This document shows positions 1-9,900 of a DNA stretch of 30,559 bases, in pieces. The first letter of the stretch is position 1. Each line of letters starts with the position of its first letter. Made by a program: the position numbers and the translations under genes. The stretch is from assembly GCA_003343605.1 (NCBI GenBank), contig QAKW01000046.1, positions 1 through 30,559 on the forward strand, read 5' to 3'. This DNA is from Clostridiales bacterium (GTDB lineage: Bacteria; Bacillota; Clostridia; Oscillospirales; QAKW01). The notes beneath the pieces are model-generated. The model was given only the letters and a program-made list of their open reading frames with translations, was not told where the DNA came from and made no database searches.

Positions 1-839
1 CCTTGCTTACAACGATCAGCGGCGGAAATTCCATTTTTACGATTTCCGGCATGTCGCCGGAAAATTTTCCGGAATTACCGGGCGTTTTAAGTGAAGACGG
101 CATCACGCTGACCTACGCGGATTTTAAAACGATGATAAGGCAAACGATTTTTGCCGTATCCATTACGGATCTGAAGCCGATTCTTACCGGCGTTCTTTTT
201 GAGCTGAATAAAGAGGAAGGCACCGTGAGTGCCGTTGCTGTTGATAATTTCAGGCTGGCGATTCGAAAAGTGCCTTTTGTGCAGGTAACAGGCGGTTTTT
301 CAAAAGTGGTGATTCCGTCGCGTGCGCTAAACGAACTGCTGAAAATACTGCCGGATCGCGATGATGAAACCATAGAGATTCATACCAGCGCCAATTTCGT
401 TTCCTTCCGCTTTGAAAAGGTGCTGATGGTTTCAAGGCTGCTGGAAGGTGAATTTCTCGATTATAAGGCGGCAATTCCAAAAGATTATAAATTTCGTGTA
501 AAAGTGGATGTGCGGGATTTTGAGCAGGTGATAGAGCGTGCATCACTTCTGGCTAATTCCACAATCATCAGCCCGATTCGGTGTGCTTTTGATTTCGATC
601 ATATCGATATTTCTACCGCTTCGAATATCGGCCAGTTTCACGATACGGTATCCTGCGAACCTTTTTCCAATAAAATGGTCATCGGGTTTAATTATAAATA
701 CATGCTAGCGGCGCTGAACGCCTGCGACGATGAAGAGATCATGATCGAGCTGCAATCCAATCTGGCGCCGATCATTTTAAAACCGCTGGAACGGGAGGAT
801 TATCTGTTTTTAGTGCTTCCGCTGCGAATGAAGGAATAA
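1..839 (+). CDS. dnaN: DNA polymerase III sliding clamp (beta subunit), 5'-truncated
   Basis: This is the ring-shaped clamp that tethers DNA polymerase III to DNA and recruits other replication and repair proteins in the cytoplasm. About 278 residues are visible. The reading frame is open to the first base, and the usual length is about 366 residues, so roughly 90 N-terminal residues lie outside the window. Domain 2 and 3 hallmarks are present: the segment RQTIFAVSITDLKPILTGV (about residues 46-64 of the visible part) and the C-terminal LFLVLPLRMKE, which matches the clamp ending L-I/V-LPVR. The TTG at base 3 is only an in-frame codon and not the true start. It leads the dnaN-yaaA-recF-remB-gyrB-gyrA block and is followed after 3 nt by the S4 gene. 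Very sure. Confidence 0.97.
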   Translation, partial: LLTTISGGNSIFTISGMSPENFPELPGVLSEDGITLTYADFKTMIRQTIFAVSITDLKPILTGVLFELNKEEGTVSAVAVDNFRLAIRKVPFVQVTGGFSKVVIPSRALNELLKILPDRDDETIEIHTSANFVSFRFEKVLMVSRLLEGEFLDYKAAIPKDYKFRVKVDVRDFEQVIERASLLANSTIISPIRCAFDFDHIDISTASNIGQFHDTVSCEPFSNKMVIGFNYKYMLAALNACDDEEIMIELQSNLAPIILKPLEREDYLFLVLPLRMKE

Positions 840-842
840 CAG

Positions 843-1052
843 ATGAAAGCACTTAAAATCAGCGGGGCTTATATTCGCCTGTGCGATGCTTTGAAATTAG
901 CCGGGGCCGCCGAAACGGGCGGCATGGCGAAAATGAGGATCATCAATGGAGAAGTGCTGGTCAACGGGAGTATTTGTTCCGTAAAAGGAAAAAAACTCTA
1001 TCCCGGTGACCGGTTTTCTCTGCAAGAGGAAGAATTTGTAATTGAACCATGA
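843..1052 (+). CDS. yaaA: S4-domain RNA-binding protein, YaaA/RlbA family
   Basis: This 69-residue protein belongs to the small S4-domain family found between dnaN and recF in Firmicutes. The S4 fold is visible as LKLAGAAETGGMAKMRIING followed by EVLVNGSICSVKGKKLYPGD, the typical helix-turn-beta RNA-binding surface. The family is linked to ribosome or RNA binding (RlbA), but its precise role is not settled. The ATG lies 3 nt after the dnaN stop, with an AAGGA Shine-Dalgarno inside the dnaN end. The stop overlaps the recF start as ATGA, so translation is probably coupled. The family call is strong; the function is known only at family level. Confidence 0.93.
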   Translation: MKALKISGAYIRLCDALKLAGAAETGGMAKMRIINGEVLVNGSICSVKGKKLYPGDRFSLQEEEFVIEP

Positions 1053-2182
1053 GGATTCGTAAACTGCGGTTGGAAAATTTCCGGAATTTTAAAGATCAGA
1101 CGTTTTATTTTGAAGACGGAATCAATATTTTAGCCGGAGATAACGCGCAGGGTAAAACAAACTGTGTAGAGGCTGTTTATTTCTGTACCTGCCTGAAAAG
1201 TTACCGCGTGATCAGGGAGGAGCAGCTGATCCTGTTCGGAGCGGAAGAGGCTGTGATTACACTCACGTTTGCAACAGGCGGCGGGGAGGAAGAATTAAAA
1301 ATCATCTTCCGCCATGAAAAGCCAAAAGAATTTCGCTATAACGGGCTTGTGGTAAACCGGCTGCGGGATCTGATCGGCTGCTTTCAGTCGGTGATATTTA
1401 CGCCGGATCATTTAAATTTAATCAAGGAAGGGCCGAATAAACGCAGAAATTTTTTGGATATGGCCTTGTGTGCGCTGGATCTGCATTATACCGATCAGCT
1501 GCTGGCCTATCAAAAAATTATAAAAAACAGAAACGCGCTGCTGCGCCAATGCAGAGAAAATCCGCTGCTTGCGGAAATGCTGGATATTTGGGATGAAAAA
1601 ACCGCGGAAGCCGGCGCCTATATTGCCAAAGCACGGCAGGATTATCTTTTATCGCTCTCTGCGATTGCGCAGCGCTTTTATTGCGATATTGCGGGGAAAG
1701 AAGAAAAATTAAAACTGATTTATCTGAATCAGTTCACAAAAAACGCGGCGTCGCAGGAAGAATTTTTTGCGCTGATCCGAAACCGGCTGCAGAAAATGAG
1801 AGAAGCCGATATGGCGATGGGGCAAACCACGAGCGGGATTCACAAAGACGATATTTTGTTTCTTCTAGCCGGAAAAAGCATGAAATATTTCGCATCGCAA
1901 GGGCAGATCCGATCAGGAATCCTGGCGCTGAAACTGGCAGAGGCGGAATGCGTTTATAAAAAAAGAGGCGATTTTCCGGTTTTGCTGCTGGATGATATTT
2001 TATCGGAGCTGGATGCAAAAAGGCAGAAATTCATCTTTCAGAGAATGGAAGGGCATCAAACGATTTTAACAACCTGCGAACTCGGGAAAATAAGAAAAAA
2101 AGGCGATCAAATATTTTTTATTAAAGAGGGAAGGGTGGCAAGAACGCGTGTACCTTCATCTGGGGCAGGATGTATTAATTAA
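1049..2182 (+). CDS. recF: DNA replication and repair ATPase RecF
   Basis: RecF is an SMC/Rad50-like ABC ATPase that helps load RecA at single-strand gaps and stalled forks, with RecO and RecR. The protein has 377 residues, close to the family norm of 360-380. It opens with the family start MRIRKLRLENFRNF. Walker A is GDNAQGKTN at about residues 30-38, and the signature/Walker B region VLLLDDILSELDAKR lies near residues 311-325. It begins on the ATG that overlaps the yaaA stop by 4 nt. Its last 35 nt overlap the start of remB in another frame, so the two are likely translationally coupled. Confidence 0.97.
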   Translation: MRIRKLRLENFRNFKDQTFYFEDGINILAGDNAQGKTNCVEAVYFCTCLKSYRVIREEQLILFGAEEAVITLTFATGGGEEELKIIFRHEKPKEFRYNGLVVNRLRDLIGCFQSVIFTPDHLNLIKEGPNKRRNFLDMALCALDLHYTDQLLAYQKIIKNRNALLRQCRENPLLAEMLDIWDEKTAEAGAYIAKARQDYLLSLSAIAQRFYCDIAGKEEKLKLIYLNQFTKNAASQEEFFALIRNRLQKMREADMAMGQTTSGIHKDDILFLLAGKSMKYFASQGQIRSGILALKLAEAECVYKKRGDFPVLLLDDILSELDAKRQKFIFQRMEGHQTILTTCELGKIRKKGDQIFFIKEGRVARTRVPSSGAGCIN

Positions 2183-2417
2183 AAAAGATGACATTATCGG
2201 CATTTTTGATATGGATAAAACCACCATTTCAAAAAGAACGCGCCTGTTTCTGGCCGCCAAGGAAAAAAACGGGCTGGTGATCAATGTGGCGGCGGATCTG
2301 CCGAAATCCTTTATTTTATGCAAAAGGGAAGGGCAAATTGTGGTTTATATCTCGCAGATTTCAGCGCAGACGCTGCTGAAACGCTGCAATTTTATGCAAA
2401 AAATATCTTATATCTGA
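2148..2417 (+). CDS. remB: DUF370 extracellular-matrix regulatory protein, RemB (YaaB) type
   Basis: This 89-residue protein starts on GTG at 2148, with a purine-rich AGAGGGAAGGG motif just upstream. The opening MYLHLGQDVLIKKDDIIGIFDMD and the ending LLKRCNFMQKI match the DUF370 protein YaaB/RemB that sits between recF and gyrB in Bacillus subtilis. RemA/RemB proteins there regulate biofilm matrix genes; RemA is a DNA-binding ring, and RemB is less well characterised. The gene overlaps the 3' end of recF by 35 nt and stops 14 nt before gyrB. Whether it controls matrix genes in this organism is inference. Position and sequence together make the family call secure. Confidence 0.92.
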   Translation: MYLHLGQDVLIKKDDIIGIFDMDKTTISKRTRLFLAAKEKNGLVINVAADLPKSFILCKREGQIVVYISQISAQTLLKRCNFMQKISYI

Positions 2418-2431
2418 GCGGAGGAATGAAA

Positions 2432-4360
2432 ATGGAGCAGGAGAAAGTGACCAACCAGTATGATGAATCATCGATTCAGGTATTGGAAGGGCTGGAGGCG
2501 GTTAGAAAACGACCGGGCATGTATATCGGTTCTACCTCCATAAGAGGGCTTCACCATCTGGTTTATGAAATCGTGGATAATTCGATCGATGAGGCGCTGG
2601 CAGGATACTGCGATACGGTAAAGGTTTCCATTTTGCCGGGCAATATTATCGAAGTAGAGGATAACGGCCGGGGAATCCCGGTGGGGATGCATCCGAAAAT
2701 GGGGATTCCCACTGTAGAAGTCGTTTTTACGATCCTGCATGCCGGCGGTAAATTCGGCGGCGGCGGATATAAGGTTTCCGGCGGCTTGCATGGGGTTGGC
2801 GCCTCAGTTGTAAATGCCCTTTCCGAATGGCTGGAGGTGGAAGTAAAAGACGGCAGCCATATCTATTATCAGAAATATGAGCGGGGGCATTCCAGAGAAA
2901 CACTGAAAAAAATCGGAGAAACCGGCGAAACCGGAACAAAGGTGCGTTTTCTTGCCGATCAGGAAATCTTTGAATCCCTGGATTATGAATACGATATTTT
3001 ATTGAAACGGCTGCGGGAACAGGCGTTTCTCAACGCGGGCCTGCGGATTGAATTTGCAGATCTGCGGGATGAAAATAAACGCCAGAAGGTGATGCATTAT
3101 GAAGGCGGAATCCGGCAGTTTGTGGAATATCTCAATAAAAATCGAGAAGCGCTCCATGAAAACGTGATCTATGTGAGCGGAAAAAGAGGAACTTCCGCCG
3201 CGGAAGTCGCCCTTCAATATACAACAAGGTATGATGAAACGATTATTTCCTTTGCAAACGATATTAACACGACGGAAGGCGGCACCCATGAAACCGGATT
3301 TAAAAGCGCGCTGACGCGGGTAATCAACAGCTACGCCAAAAGTAAAAACCTGCTCAAAGAAAACGAAGCAAATTTATCGAGTGAAGACGTGCGCGAAGGG
3401 CTTACCGCAATCATCAGTGTGAAGGTGGAAGAAGCGCAGTTTGAGGGCCAAACCAAAACCAAGCTGGGTAACAGCGAGGTTTCCGGCCTGGTCAGCTCTA
3501 TTTTATCGGAAAAGCTCAGTGAATTTTTTGAAGAAAATCCAAAAACGGCAAAGGCGATTATCGATAAGGCGATTACCGCCTCCCGCGCGCGGGAGGCCGC
3601 GCGAAAGGCAAGGGAGACCGCGCGGAAAAGCGTGCTTTCCACCTCGGTTTCTCTGCCGGGAAAGCTGGCGGATTGCCAGATGCGGGATAATAAATATACA
3701 GAGATTTATATAGTGGAGGGAGATTCCGCGGGCGGCTCTGCCAAAGAGGGAAGAGACCGCCGTTTTCAGGCGATTCTGCCACTGTGGGGCAAGATGCTCA
3801 ACGTGGAAAAATCACGGCTCGATAAGGTTTACAGCAATGAGAAGCTGCTGCCGGTTATTACGGCGCTGGGCACGAATATCGGGGCGGATTTCAATATTGA
3901 AAAGCTGCGCTACGGCAAGGTGATTATTATGGCCGATGCCGATGTAGACGGCGCGCATATCAGAACGCTGCTGCTCACCTTCTTTTTCCGCTTTATGCGG
4001 CCGCTGGTGGAAGGCGGATATGTCTATACGGCGGTGCCGCCTCTCTACAAGCTGGTGAAGGGCAAAGAAACCCGCTATGCCTATTCGGATCCCGAACGGG
4101 ATCAGATCTCGGCGGAAATGCGCGGAGAAGATGGGAAGGGAAAAGTGGAAATCAGCCGCAACAAAGGTCTTGGTGAGATGGATCCGCATGAATTATGGGC
4201 AACCACAATGGATCCCGAAGTGCGCACGCTCAAGCAGTTTACCTTGAATGATGCGATCGCCGCAGATGAAATTTTCACTATTTTGATGGGCGAAAAGGTA
4301 GAGCCCCGCAAGGCCTTTATCGAAGAAAACGCAAAATATGTAATGAATCTGGATATCTAA
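2432..4360 (+). CDS. gyrB: DNA gyrase subunit B
   Basis: GyrB is the ATPase subunit of DNA gyrase, which introduces negative supercoils. From the ATG at 2432 it has 642 residues, the usual short Gram-positive length. That ATG lies 7 nt after GCGGAGG; an ATG two codons earlier is too close to this site. The GHKL ATPase fold shows E46 in YEIVDN, the DNGRGIP loop at 77-83, and GGLHGVGASVVNALS. The Toprim domain shows EGDSAGGSAKEGRDR from residue 429 and DADVDGAHIRTLL from about 502. The end RNKGLGEMDPHELWATTMDP is canonical. The usual PLRGKILNVE or PLKGKILNVE segment reads PLWGKMLNVE, with Trp at the E. coli Lys447 position. It pairs with gyrA 14 nt downstream. Confidence 0.98.
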   Translation: MEQEKVTNQYDESSIQVLEGLEAVRKRPGMYIGSTSIRGLHHLVYEIVDNSIDEALAGYCDTVKVSILPGNIIEVEDNGRGIPVGMHPKMGIPTVEVVFTILHAGGKFGGGGYKVSGGLHGVGASVVNALSEWLEVEVKDGSHIYYQKYERGHSRETLKKIGETGETGTKVRFLADQEIFESLDYEYDILLKRLREQAFLNAGLRIEFADLRDENKRQKVMHYEGGIRQFVEYLNKNREALHENVIYVSGKRGTSAAEVALQYTTRYDETIISFANDINTTEGGTHETGFKSALTRVINSYAKSKNLLKENEANLSSEDVREGLTAIISVKVEEAQFEGQTKTKLGNSEVSGLVSSILSEKLSEFFEENPKTAKAIIDKAITASRAREAARKARETARKSVLSTSVSLPGKLADCQMRDNKYTEIYIVEGDSAGGSAKEGRDRRFQAILPLWGKMLNVEKSRLDKVYSNEKLLPVITALGTNIGADFNIEKLRYGKVIIMADADVDGAHIRTLLLTFFFRFMRPLVEGGYVYTAVPPLYKLVKGKETRYAYSDPERDQISAEMRGEDGKGKVEISRNKGLGEMDPHELWATTMDPEVRTLKQFTLNDAIAADEIFTILMGEKVEPRKAFIEENAKYVMNLDI

Positions 4361-4374
4361 GGAGGTGAGCGGAA

Positions 4375-6864
4375 ATGTCGAAAGCAGAAAATCATGATAC
4401 GGTTTCTTACGAAAATCAGGTAATCGTGCCGGTCGATCTGGAAAAAGAAATGAAAACGTCTTATATCGATTACGCCATGTCGGTCATCGTGGGGCGTGCA
4501 CTGCCCGACGTGCGCGATGGGCTCAAGCCGGTGCACAGAAGAATTCTTTACGCCATGTATGAAGATAACCTCACATCAGACCGACCGTTTCGAAAATCCG
4601 CCACCTGCGTGGGAGATGTGCTGGGGCGGTATCATCCGCATGGCGATGCCTCGGTTTACGACGCGCTGGTAAGGCTGGCGCAGAGCTTTTCGCTCCGCTA
4701 CCCGCTGGTAGACGGACACGGAAACTTCGGCTCCATCGATGGGGATCCCCCGGCGGCCTACCGGTATACGGAAGCGCGGATGTCTAAAATCTCAAATGAG
4801 ATGCTGCGCGATATTGAAAAAGATACGATCGACTGGGATCCCAACTTCGATGAAACACGCAAAGAACCGCATGTATTGCCCGCTCGTTACCCGAATCTGC
4901 TGGTAAATGGATCTTCAGGGATCGCCGTAGGTATGGCCACGGATATTCCCCCGCATAACCTGCGGGAAGTCGTGGCCGGAACCATTGCGCTGCTGGACCA
5001 TCCGGAGCTGGACGTGGATCAGCTGATGGACTATATCCAGGGCCCTGATTTTCCAACCGGCGCTGTGATTATGGGCCGCAGCGGGATCCGCCAGGCATAC
5101 CGCACCGGGCGCGGCAAAATCATCGTGCGGGCGAAGGCCGAAATTGAAGAATGGCGCGACGGCCGCTATAAAATCGTTGTAACCGAAATCCCCTACATGA
5201 TCAAAAAATCGGCGCTGATAGAAAAAATTGCCGATGAGGTTAAGACCGACCGCATCGCCGGGATCTCCGACATCCGGGATGAATCGGATAAAGACGGTCT
5301 GCGGTTTGTGGTGGAGCTGAAAAAAGAAGCAAACCCACAGGTGATTTTAAATCAGCTTTATAAATTCACGGATATGCAGGCAACCTGCTCGGTGATTATG
5401 CTGGCACTGGTTCATAATGAACCGAAAATTCTGAATTTAAAGCAGGTATTAGAGCAGTATATCAGCCATCAGAAAGAAGTGATCTGCAGGCGGACAGCCT
5501 ATGAGATCAAACGGGCCAAGGCGCGGGCCCATATTCTGGAAGGGCTGATCAAGGCCATCGACGCCATTGATGAAGTGATTGAAATCATCAAAAAATCCGC
5601 CTCAATTGCCGATGCGAAAGCAAAGCTGATGGCACGCTTCGAGCTGGATGATCTGCAGGCGCAGGCCATCGTGGATATGCGCCTGGGTCAGTTATCCGGG
5701 CTGGAGCGTGAAAAGGTGGAAAATGAATATCACGATCTGATGAGTAAGATCGCCGATCTGGAAGATATTCTGGCACATGACGAGCGGGTCTGCGCCATTA
5801 TTAAAGAAGATTTAAACGAGGTGGCGAGAAAATTCGGAGACGCCCGCAGAACAGAAATCGGGCAGGGTGAAATCGGGCTGGAGGATGAAGACCTGATCCC
5901 GGTGGAAGACTGCATTTTCACCCTGACAGAGGCCGGATATATCAAACGCCAGCCCACCTGCGCCTATAAGGCGCAGCATCGCGGCGGCCGGGGCGTAACG
6001 GGAATGAAAACCAAGGAAGAAGACGTGGTGAAAAATCTGTTCGCCGCCTCCACACACGATACCATCCTGTTTTTCACCACCAAGGGGCGCGTATACCGGC
6101 TCAAGGGCTATGAAATTCCGGAAAGCTCAAAAATCGCAAAGGGCACCAATGTTGTAAACCTGCTGCCGCTGATGAGCGAAGAGCGCGTGAACGCGATGAT
6201 CCGGGTTGAGAATTTTGAGCGGGAGGGCTATCTGCTGATGGCCACCCGGAATGGAACCGTAAAAAAAACGCCGCTTTCCGATTTTGCCAATATCCGCAAA
6301 ACCGGTGTAATCGCCATTCTGCTGGATCCGGAGGACGACCTGATCGAAGTAAGCATGACCGGCGGAGAAGATCTGGTGATGATCGCAACCCATAACGGAA
6401 AGGCGATCCGCTTCAGCGAACAGGATGTGCGCCCGATGGGCAGGGTGACCCGGGGTGTACGCGGGATCCGCGTGGAAGAAGACGATTATGTGATCGGCAT
6501 GTGCATTCAACGGCCGCAGGCAACGTTGCTTTCCATCACCGAAAACGGTTACGGAAAACGCACCAGGGTAGAGGAATACCGGGTGCAGAGCCGCGGCGGC
6601 AAGGGGATCTCCAATTATAATATCACCGAAAAAACCGGGAAGGTATGCGCGGTTAAAATGGTGGAAGAAGGCGAGGATCTGCTGCTGATTACCAGCGGGG
6701 GCATCATCATGCGAACGCAGGTGGAAGAAATCTCGCAGCTCAGCCGCACCACGCAGGGTGTAAGGGTCGTGCGGCTGGGAGAAAACCTGAAAGTCATCGA
6801 TATTGCGCGCGCTGCCCGCGAGGATGGGGAAGAATCTCCAATTGAAGAAGAAGATACACAATAA
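4375..6864 (+). CDS. gyrA: DNA gyrase subunit A
   Basis: GyrA is the DNA-breaking and rejoining subunit of gyrase and forms an A2B2 tetramer with GyrB. It has 829 residues and begins at the ATG 7 nt after a perfect AGGAGGTG. The catalytic tyrosine is Y131 in AAYRYTEARMS. The quinolone-determining region reads HPHGDASVYDALV, with Ala92 at E. coli position 83 and Asp96 at position 87. The C-terminal beta-pinwheel carries a GyrA-box-like QHRGGRGVTG, slightly changed from QRRGGKG, and later blades such as QSRGGKGISNYN. The tail is acidic (DGEESPIEEEDTQ). The presence of this box and tail argues for GyrA rather than ParC. Confidence 0.98.
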   Translation: MSKAENHDTVSYENQVIVPVDLEKEMKTSYIDYAMSVIVGRALPDVRDGLKPVHRRILYAMYEDNLTSDRPFRKSATCVGDVLGRYHPHGDASVYDALVRLAQSFSLRYPLVDGHGNFGSIDGDPPAAYRYTEARMSKISNEMLRDIEKDTIDWDPNFDETRKEPHVLPARYPNLLVNGSSGIAVGMATDIPPHNLREVVAGTIALLDHPELDVDQLMDYIQGPDFPTGAVIMGRSGIRQAYRTGRGKIIVRAKAEIEEWRDGRYKIVVTEIPYMIKKSALIEKIADEVKTDRIAGISDIRDESDKDGLRFVVELKKEANPQVILNQLYKFTDMQATCSVIMLALVHNEPKILNLKQVLEQYISHQKEVICRRTAYEIKRAKARAHILEGLIKAIDAIDEVIEIIKKSASIADAKAKLMARFELDDLQAQAIVDMRLGQLSGLEREKVENEYHDLMSKIADLEDILAHDERVCAIIKEDLNEVARKFGDARRTEIGQGEIGLEDEDLIPVEDCIFTLTEAGYIKRQPTCAYKAQHRGGRGVTGMKTKEEDVVKNLFAASTHDTILFFTTKGRVYRLKGYEIPESSKIAKGTNVVNLLPLMSEERVNAMIRVENFEREGYLLMATRNGTVKKTPLSDFANIRKTGVIAILLDPEDDLIEVSMTGGEDLVMIATHNGKAIRFSEQDVRPMGRVTRGVRGIRVEEDDYVIGMCIQRPQATLLSITENGYGKRTRVEEYRVQSRGGKGISNYNITEKTGKVCAVKMVEEGEDLLLITSGGIIMRTQVEEISQLSRTTQGVRVVRLGENLKVIDIARAAREDGEESPIEEEDTQ

Positions 6865-6865
6865 T

Positions 6866-6904
6866 ATTTGTGATTATCACTAATAAATGTCACAAATTGT
6901 GTGA
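6866..6904. promoter_or_regulatory. Nested GTGA/TCAC inverted repeats between gyrA and the SLH gene
   Basis: Directly after the gyrA stop, ATTTGTGA (6866-6873) pairs with TCACAAAT (6890-6897). Within the same stretch lie GTGAT-T-ATCAC (6870-6880) and TCACA-N5-TGTGA (6890-6904). The outer pair could form a weak AT-rich hairpin, but no T-run follows, so it is a poor intrinsic terminator. The overlapping symmetric half-sites, about 40-80 bp upstream of the next promoter, look more like protein-binding sites. The binding protein is unknown. Confidence 0.35.
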
Positions 6905-6943
6905 AATGAACAACATAAAGTTATATCTAATTAACAGGGACTT

Positions 6944-6952
6944 TGATATAAT
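6944..6952 (+). promoter_or_regulatory. Extended -10 promoter for the SLH protein gene
   Basis: TGATATAAT is a perfect extended -10 element (TG-N-TATAAT). It lies 42 nt before the start codon at 6994, with a strong AAGGGAGG ribosome site between. No good -35 hexamer sits 17 nt upstream, which is typical of extended -10 promoters. Confidence 0.6.
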
Positions 6953-6993
6953 TTTAATATCTATCAATATCTGTTCTAAGGGAGGACAATGAT

Positions 6994-9900
6994 ATGGCAA
7001 AGAAGTCAACAAGGTTGTTGAGTATCCTGCTTGCGATATTGATGGTCGTTTCCATGACATCGGTGATGGCAACGGCTCAATACGAGTTTAATCCGGATAC
7101 ACAGAGTAACAACTATTATTCCATTTCCTATGATACCCTGGTGGGCGGGAATAATCAGACCAGCAGGGGCGTATATGTCGTAAATGAAGCCTGGGTCTTT
7201 GAGGAAGGAAAAGAGCCGGCAACGGTCTCCTTTTATTTCCGCGGCGAAACGGTAACCGAAACCTATAATCCGGCCCGGCACCTGGCCTCTGTAGCAGCGG
7301 TATATATCCAGGCCGCGGCAGACGGCATCAAGCAGCCGACCTGCATTTTAACAGCCGGTACCTATTCGAAACCGATTTCGCTGACCAATAATATTACGCT
7401 GCTGGGCGCGAATGCCGGTATCAACCCGAATATTCCGGATCCGGATCCCACTGTAGAATGGGAGCTGAATCCGGAGCGGTATCTGCCGGAGCTGGGCGAT
7501 GCGGATTCGAAGAATGAAACCCGGTTTTGGCTGCCCGGAGAAGAAGATTTCAACGCGTCTTACGGCGGCGGAAATTCTTCCATGAATACAAAGCTGATTA
7601 CCATAGAAGCCACGAAAAGCGGCGCTAAAAACTATATTATCGACGGTCTGGTGCTGCAGGGCTACGGCGCGGTGATTGCCGATACCTCCGCCAGCGGCGG
7701 CGCGCATAATGTTTATGTGCAGAACTGCGTGATGAACAACGGCTATTCCTACGACTGCGAGATGCTGCGATTCTGGAACCGCGGCGCCGGCAATACCTGC
7801 GAAAAAAAGCTTTACTTCTCGAACTGCTATATTACCGGCCAGAAGAACCTGTGCCTGTATTCCGGCCATGCCAGCGCCATCCGTATGAAGGGCTTTTCTT
7901 ATCAGAACTGCCCGGCCGGCGCGTTTTACAATGCCAATACATTGCAGTGGCAGGGCTTCTCTTTTGAACTGGTGGATTCCCATTTCTGGAATGAAGACGG
8001 ATTTGAAATGAGAAGCAACGGTTACGGCCAGATGTTTATGCTGCAGCATACCGCAAACTCCCAGGCAATGGCCGGCACCAACAACGAGCCATTCCGCTAT
8101 AATATCAGCAACAACACATTCTACAATGCAGACAGTATGTCTAAAAAAGCAAATGGTACCTATGAGAAAAACGTAGCGTTTCTGGAAATTTCGATGGCGG
8201 GTACCAATGAAGATGTCATCATTGCCGATAATACCTTTATCAATACTTATCCGGTGGCCGCGGGCACAGCAGAAAACCCGATTGTCATCCGTTATCTGAC
8301 AGACGCCAACGGCATTATCACCCATGCGGGAACAGCGGATCCCAAGAAGAATGCCGATGGAGACTATGCCCTCAACAGCAATAATCTCCATATCACCGGA
8401 AACACCTTTGTAGGGGCTTTTTATCAGAATGTCCCTTCCATCGGCGTTAATAATCATCCGGATACGCTGGTAGAAATGGAAGGAAACCTCTATCTGGATT
8501 CCGTTGACGCCACAGCAGGCAATATGATTGCGGGAACTGATAAGGTTTACGATAAGTGGGTTTGGATGGATACACAGCTCACGGAAAAATCCTCTACCCT
8601 GTTTGTCAATGAATTTCAGGTATTGACCGCCGGTATTTCCGTTTCCAACCAGGATATGACAATGAATCTGGAACCGACGGTTTATTCACAGGAACTTTCT
8701 TTCAATTGCAATGATAAAAACAGCGTAGCGATTTATCAGTCCAATGAGAATTTTGAAAAGGGAGCGCTGATTGAAGGCTACACGATCGATACCAGCGCGA
8801 GAACCTCTTACTATGTTGTATCGCTGCAGTCTTATGATAAGAGAACCACCCAGGATTATTATCTGACGGTAAATCGGGCGGTAAATACCAGCTCCGAGCT
8901 GTATGGCATTACGCCGACAGAGGAGATGATGGTAGAAAAAGCGGAAACAACGGCTGATGTTTATAATTATGAAGTAAACTTCGATAATACCCAGTTTGAA
9001 ATGACCGCCTCTGCTTCAGAAGGCGCAACGGTTACGTTGAAAAATGCCAAAACCGGGGCAGTAATTACGGAAACCGATGGGAAGTTTATCATTCCGCTGA
9101 GCACCATTGCAAGTGAATATCACTATTATATGGACGTCAGCGATGCAGACGGCATTACAGAACGGTATGATCTGTTTGTAACCCGCAAGATGAGCACCCA
9201 TGCAGAGGTGCTGAATGTTACCAGCGGGGAAGACTGTGCTGTAATCGAAGATGCGGCAAACAAAACCTGGCGGATCGAGGGAACCGCAACCTCTACGAAT
9301 ATTTCTTTCGGTCTGGATATTTCCGAATATGCCTCCGTTGTGCTGCGAGATACGGTTTACGGCTCTGAAATCACCCCGGTTCGGGATCAGTATACACTGG
9401 AACGGGTTTCCGCGGGTGAAACCAGATATAATGCAACGGTAACCGCGCAGGACGGTGTCAGCGTGGAAAACTGGACACTGATTGTTTATCGCCCGGAAAA
9501 CGACGCCTGTGAATTATTGGGTGTGGATAATGCCACGCTGGAAAACGGGGCCTATGTAGCAAGAATTTCCAGCCCGATGTTTTTCGTGAATGTTACCGGC
9601 TCCGCTTCCTCCACCTATCGCGTCTATGCGGATGAGAACGGAACGCAGCTGATTGAAAATCCCTATCTGATTCTCCAGGCGGCAACCACGGATGTCTGGG
9701 TTCAGGTCATTGCGGAAGATGGGCAGCATAAATCCGAGCTGGTGAAGGTCACCATTTACACCACGGCGGATCTGAACGCCGCGGAAGACGGTCCGGTCTA
9801 TAAACCGATGCTGGATAATGGAATCATTGGCGTAACCGGCGCAGAACCCTTTACGGCTGATGATACGGTTGTAGCGGTGAATCTGGACGAAAATACCAAT

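Noticed and set aside
2318..2431. Upstream extension of gyrB
   Set aside because: It runs through remB in another frame; GyrB homology begins at the ATG at 2432 with a good ribosome site.
6127..6861. A 244-codon minus-strand frame inside gyrA
   Set aside because: It is the reverse shadow of the GyrA beta-pinwheel coding sequence.
7348..8457. A 369-codon minus-strand frame inside the SLH protein gene
   Set aside because: The plus-strand gene has signal peptide, repeats and SLH domains; the reverse frame shows no recognisable domain.
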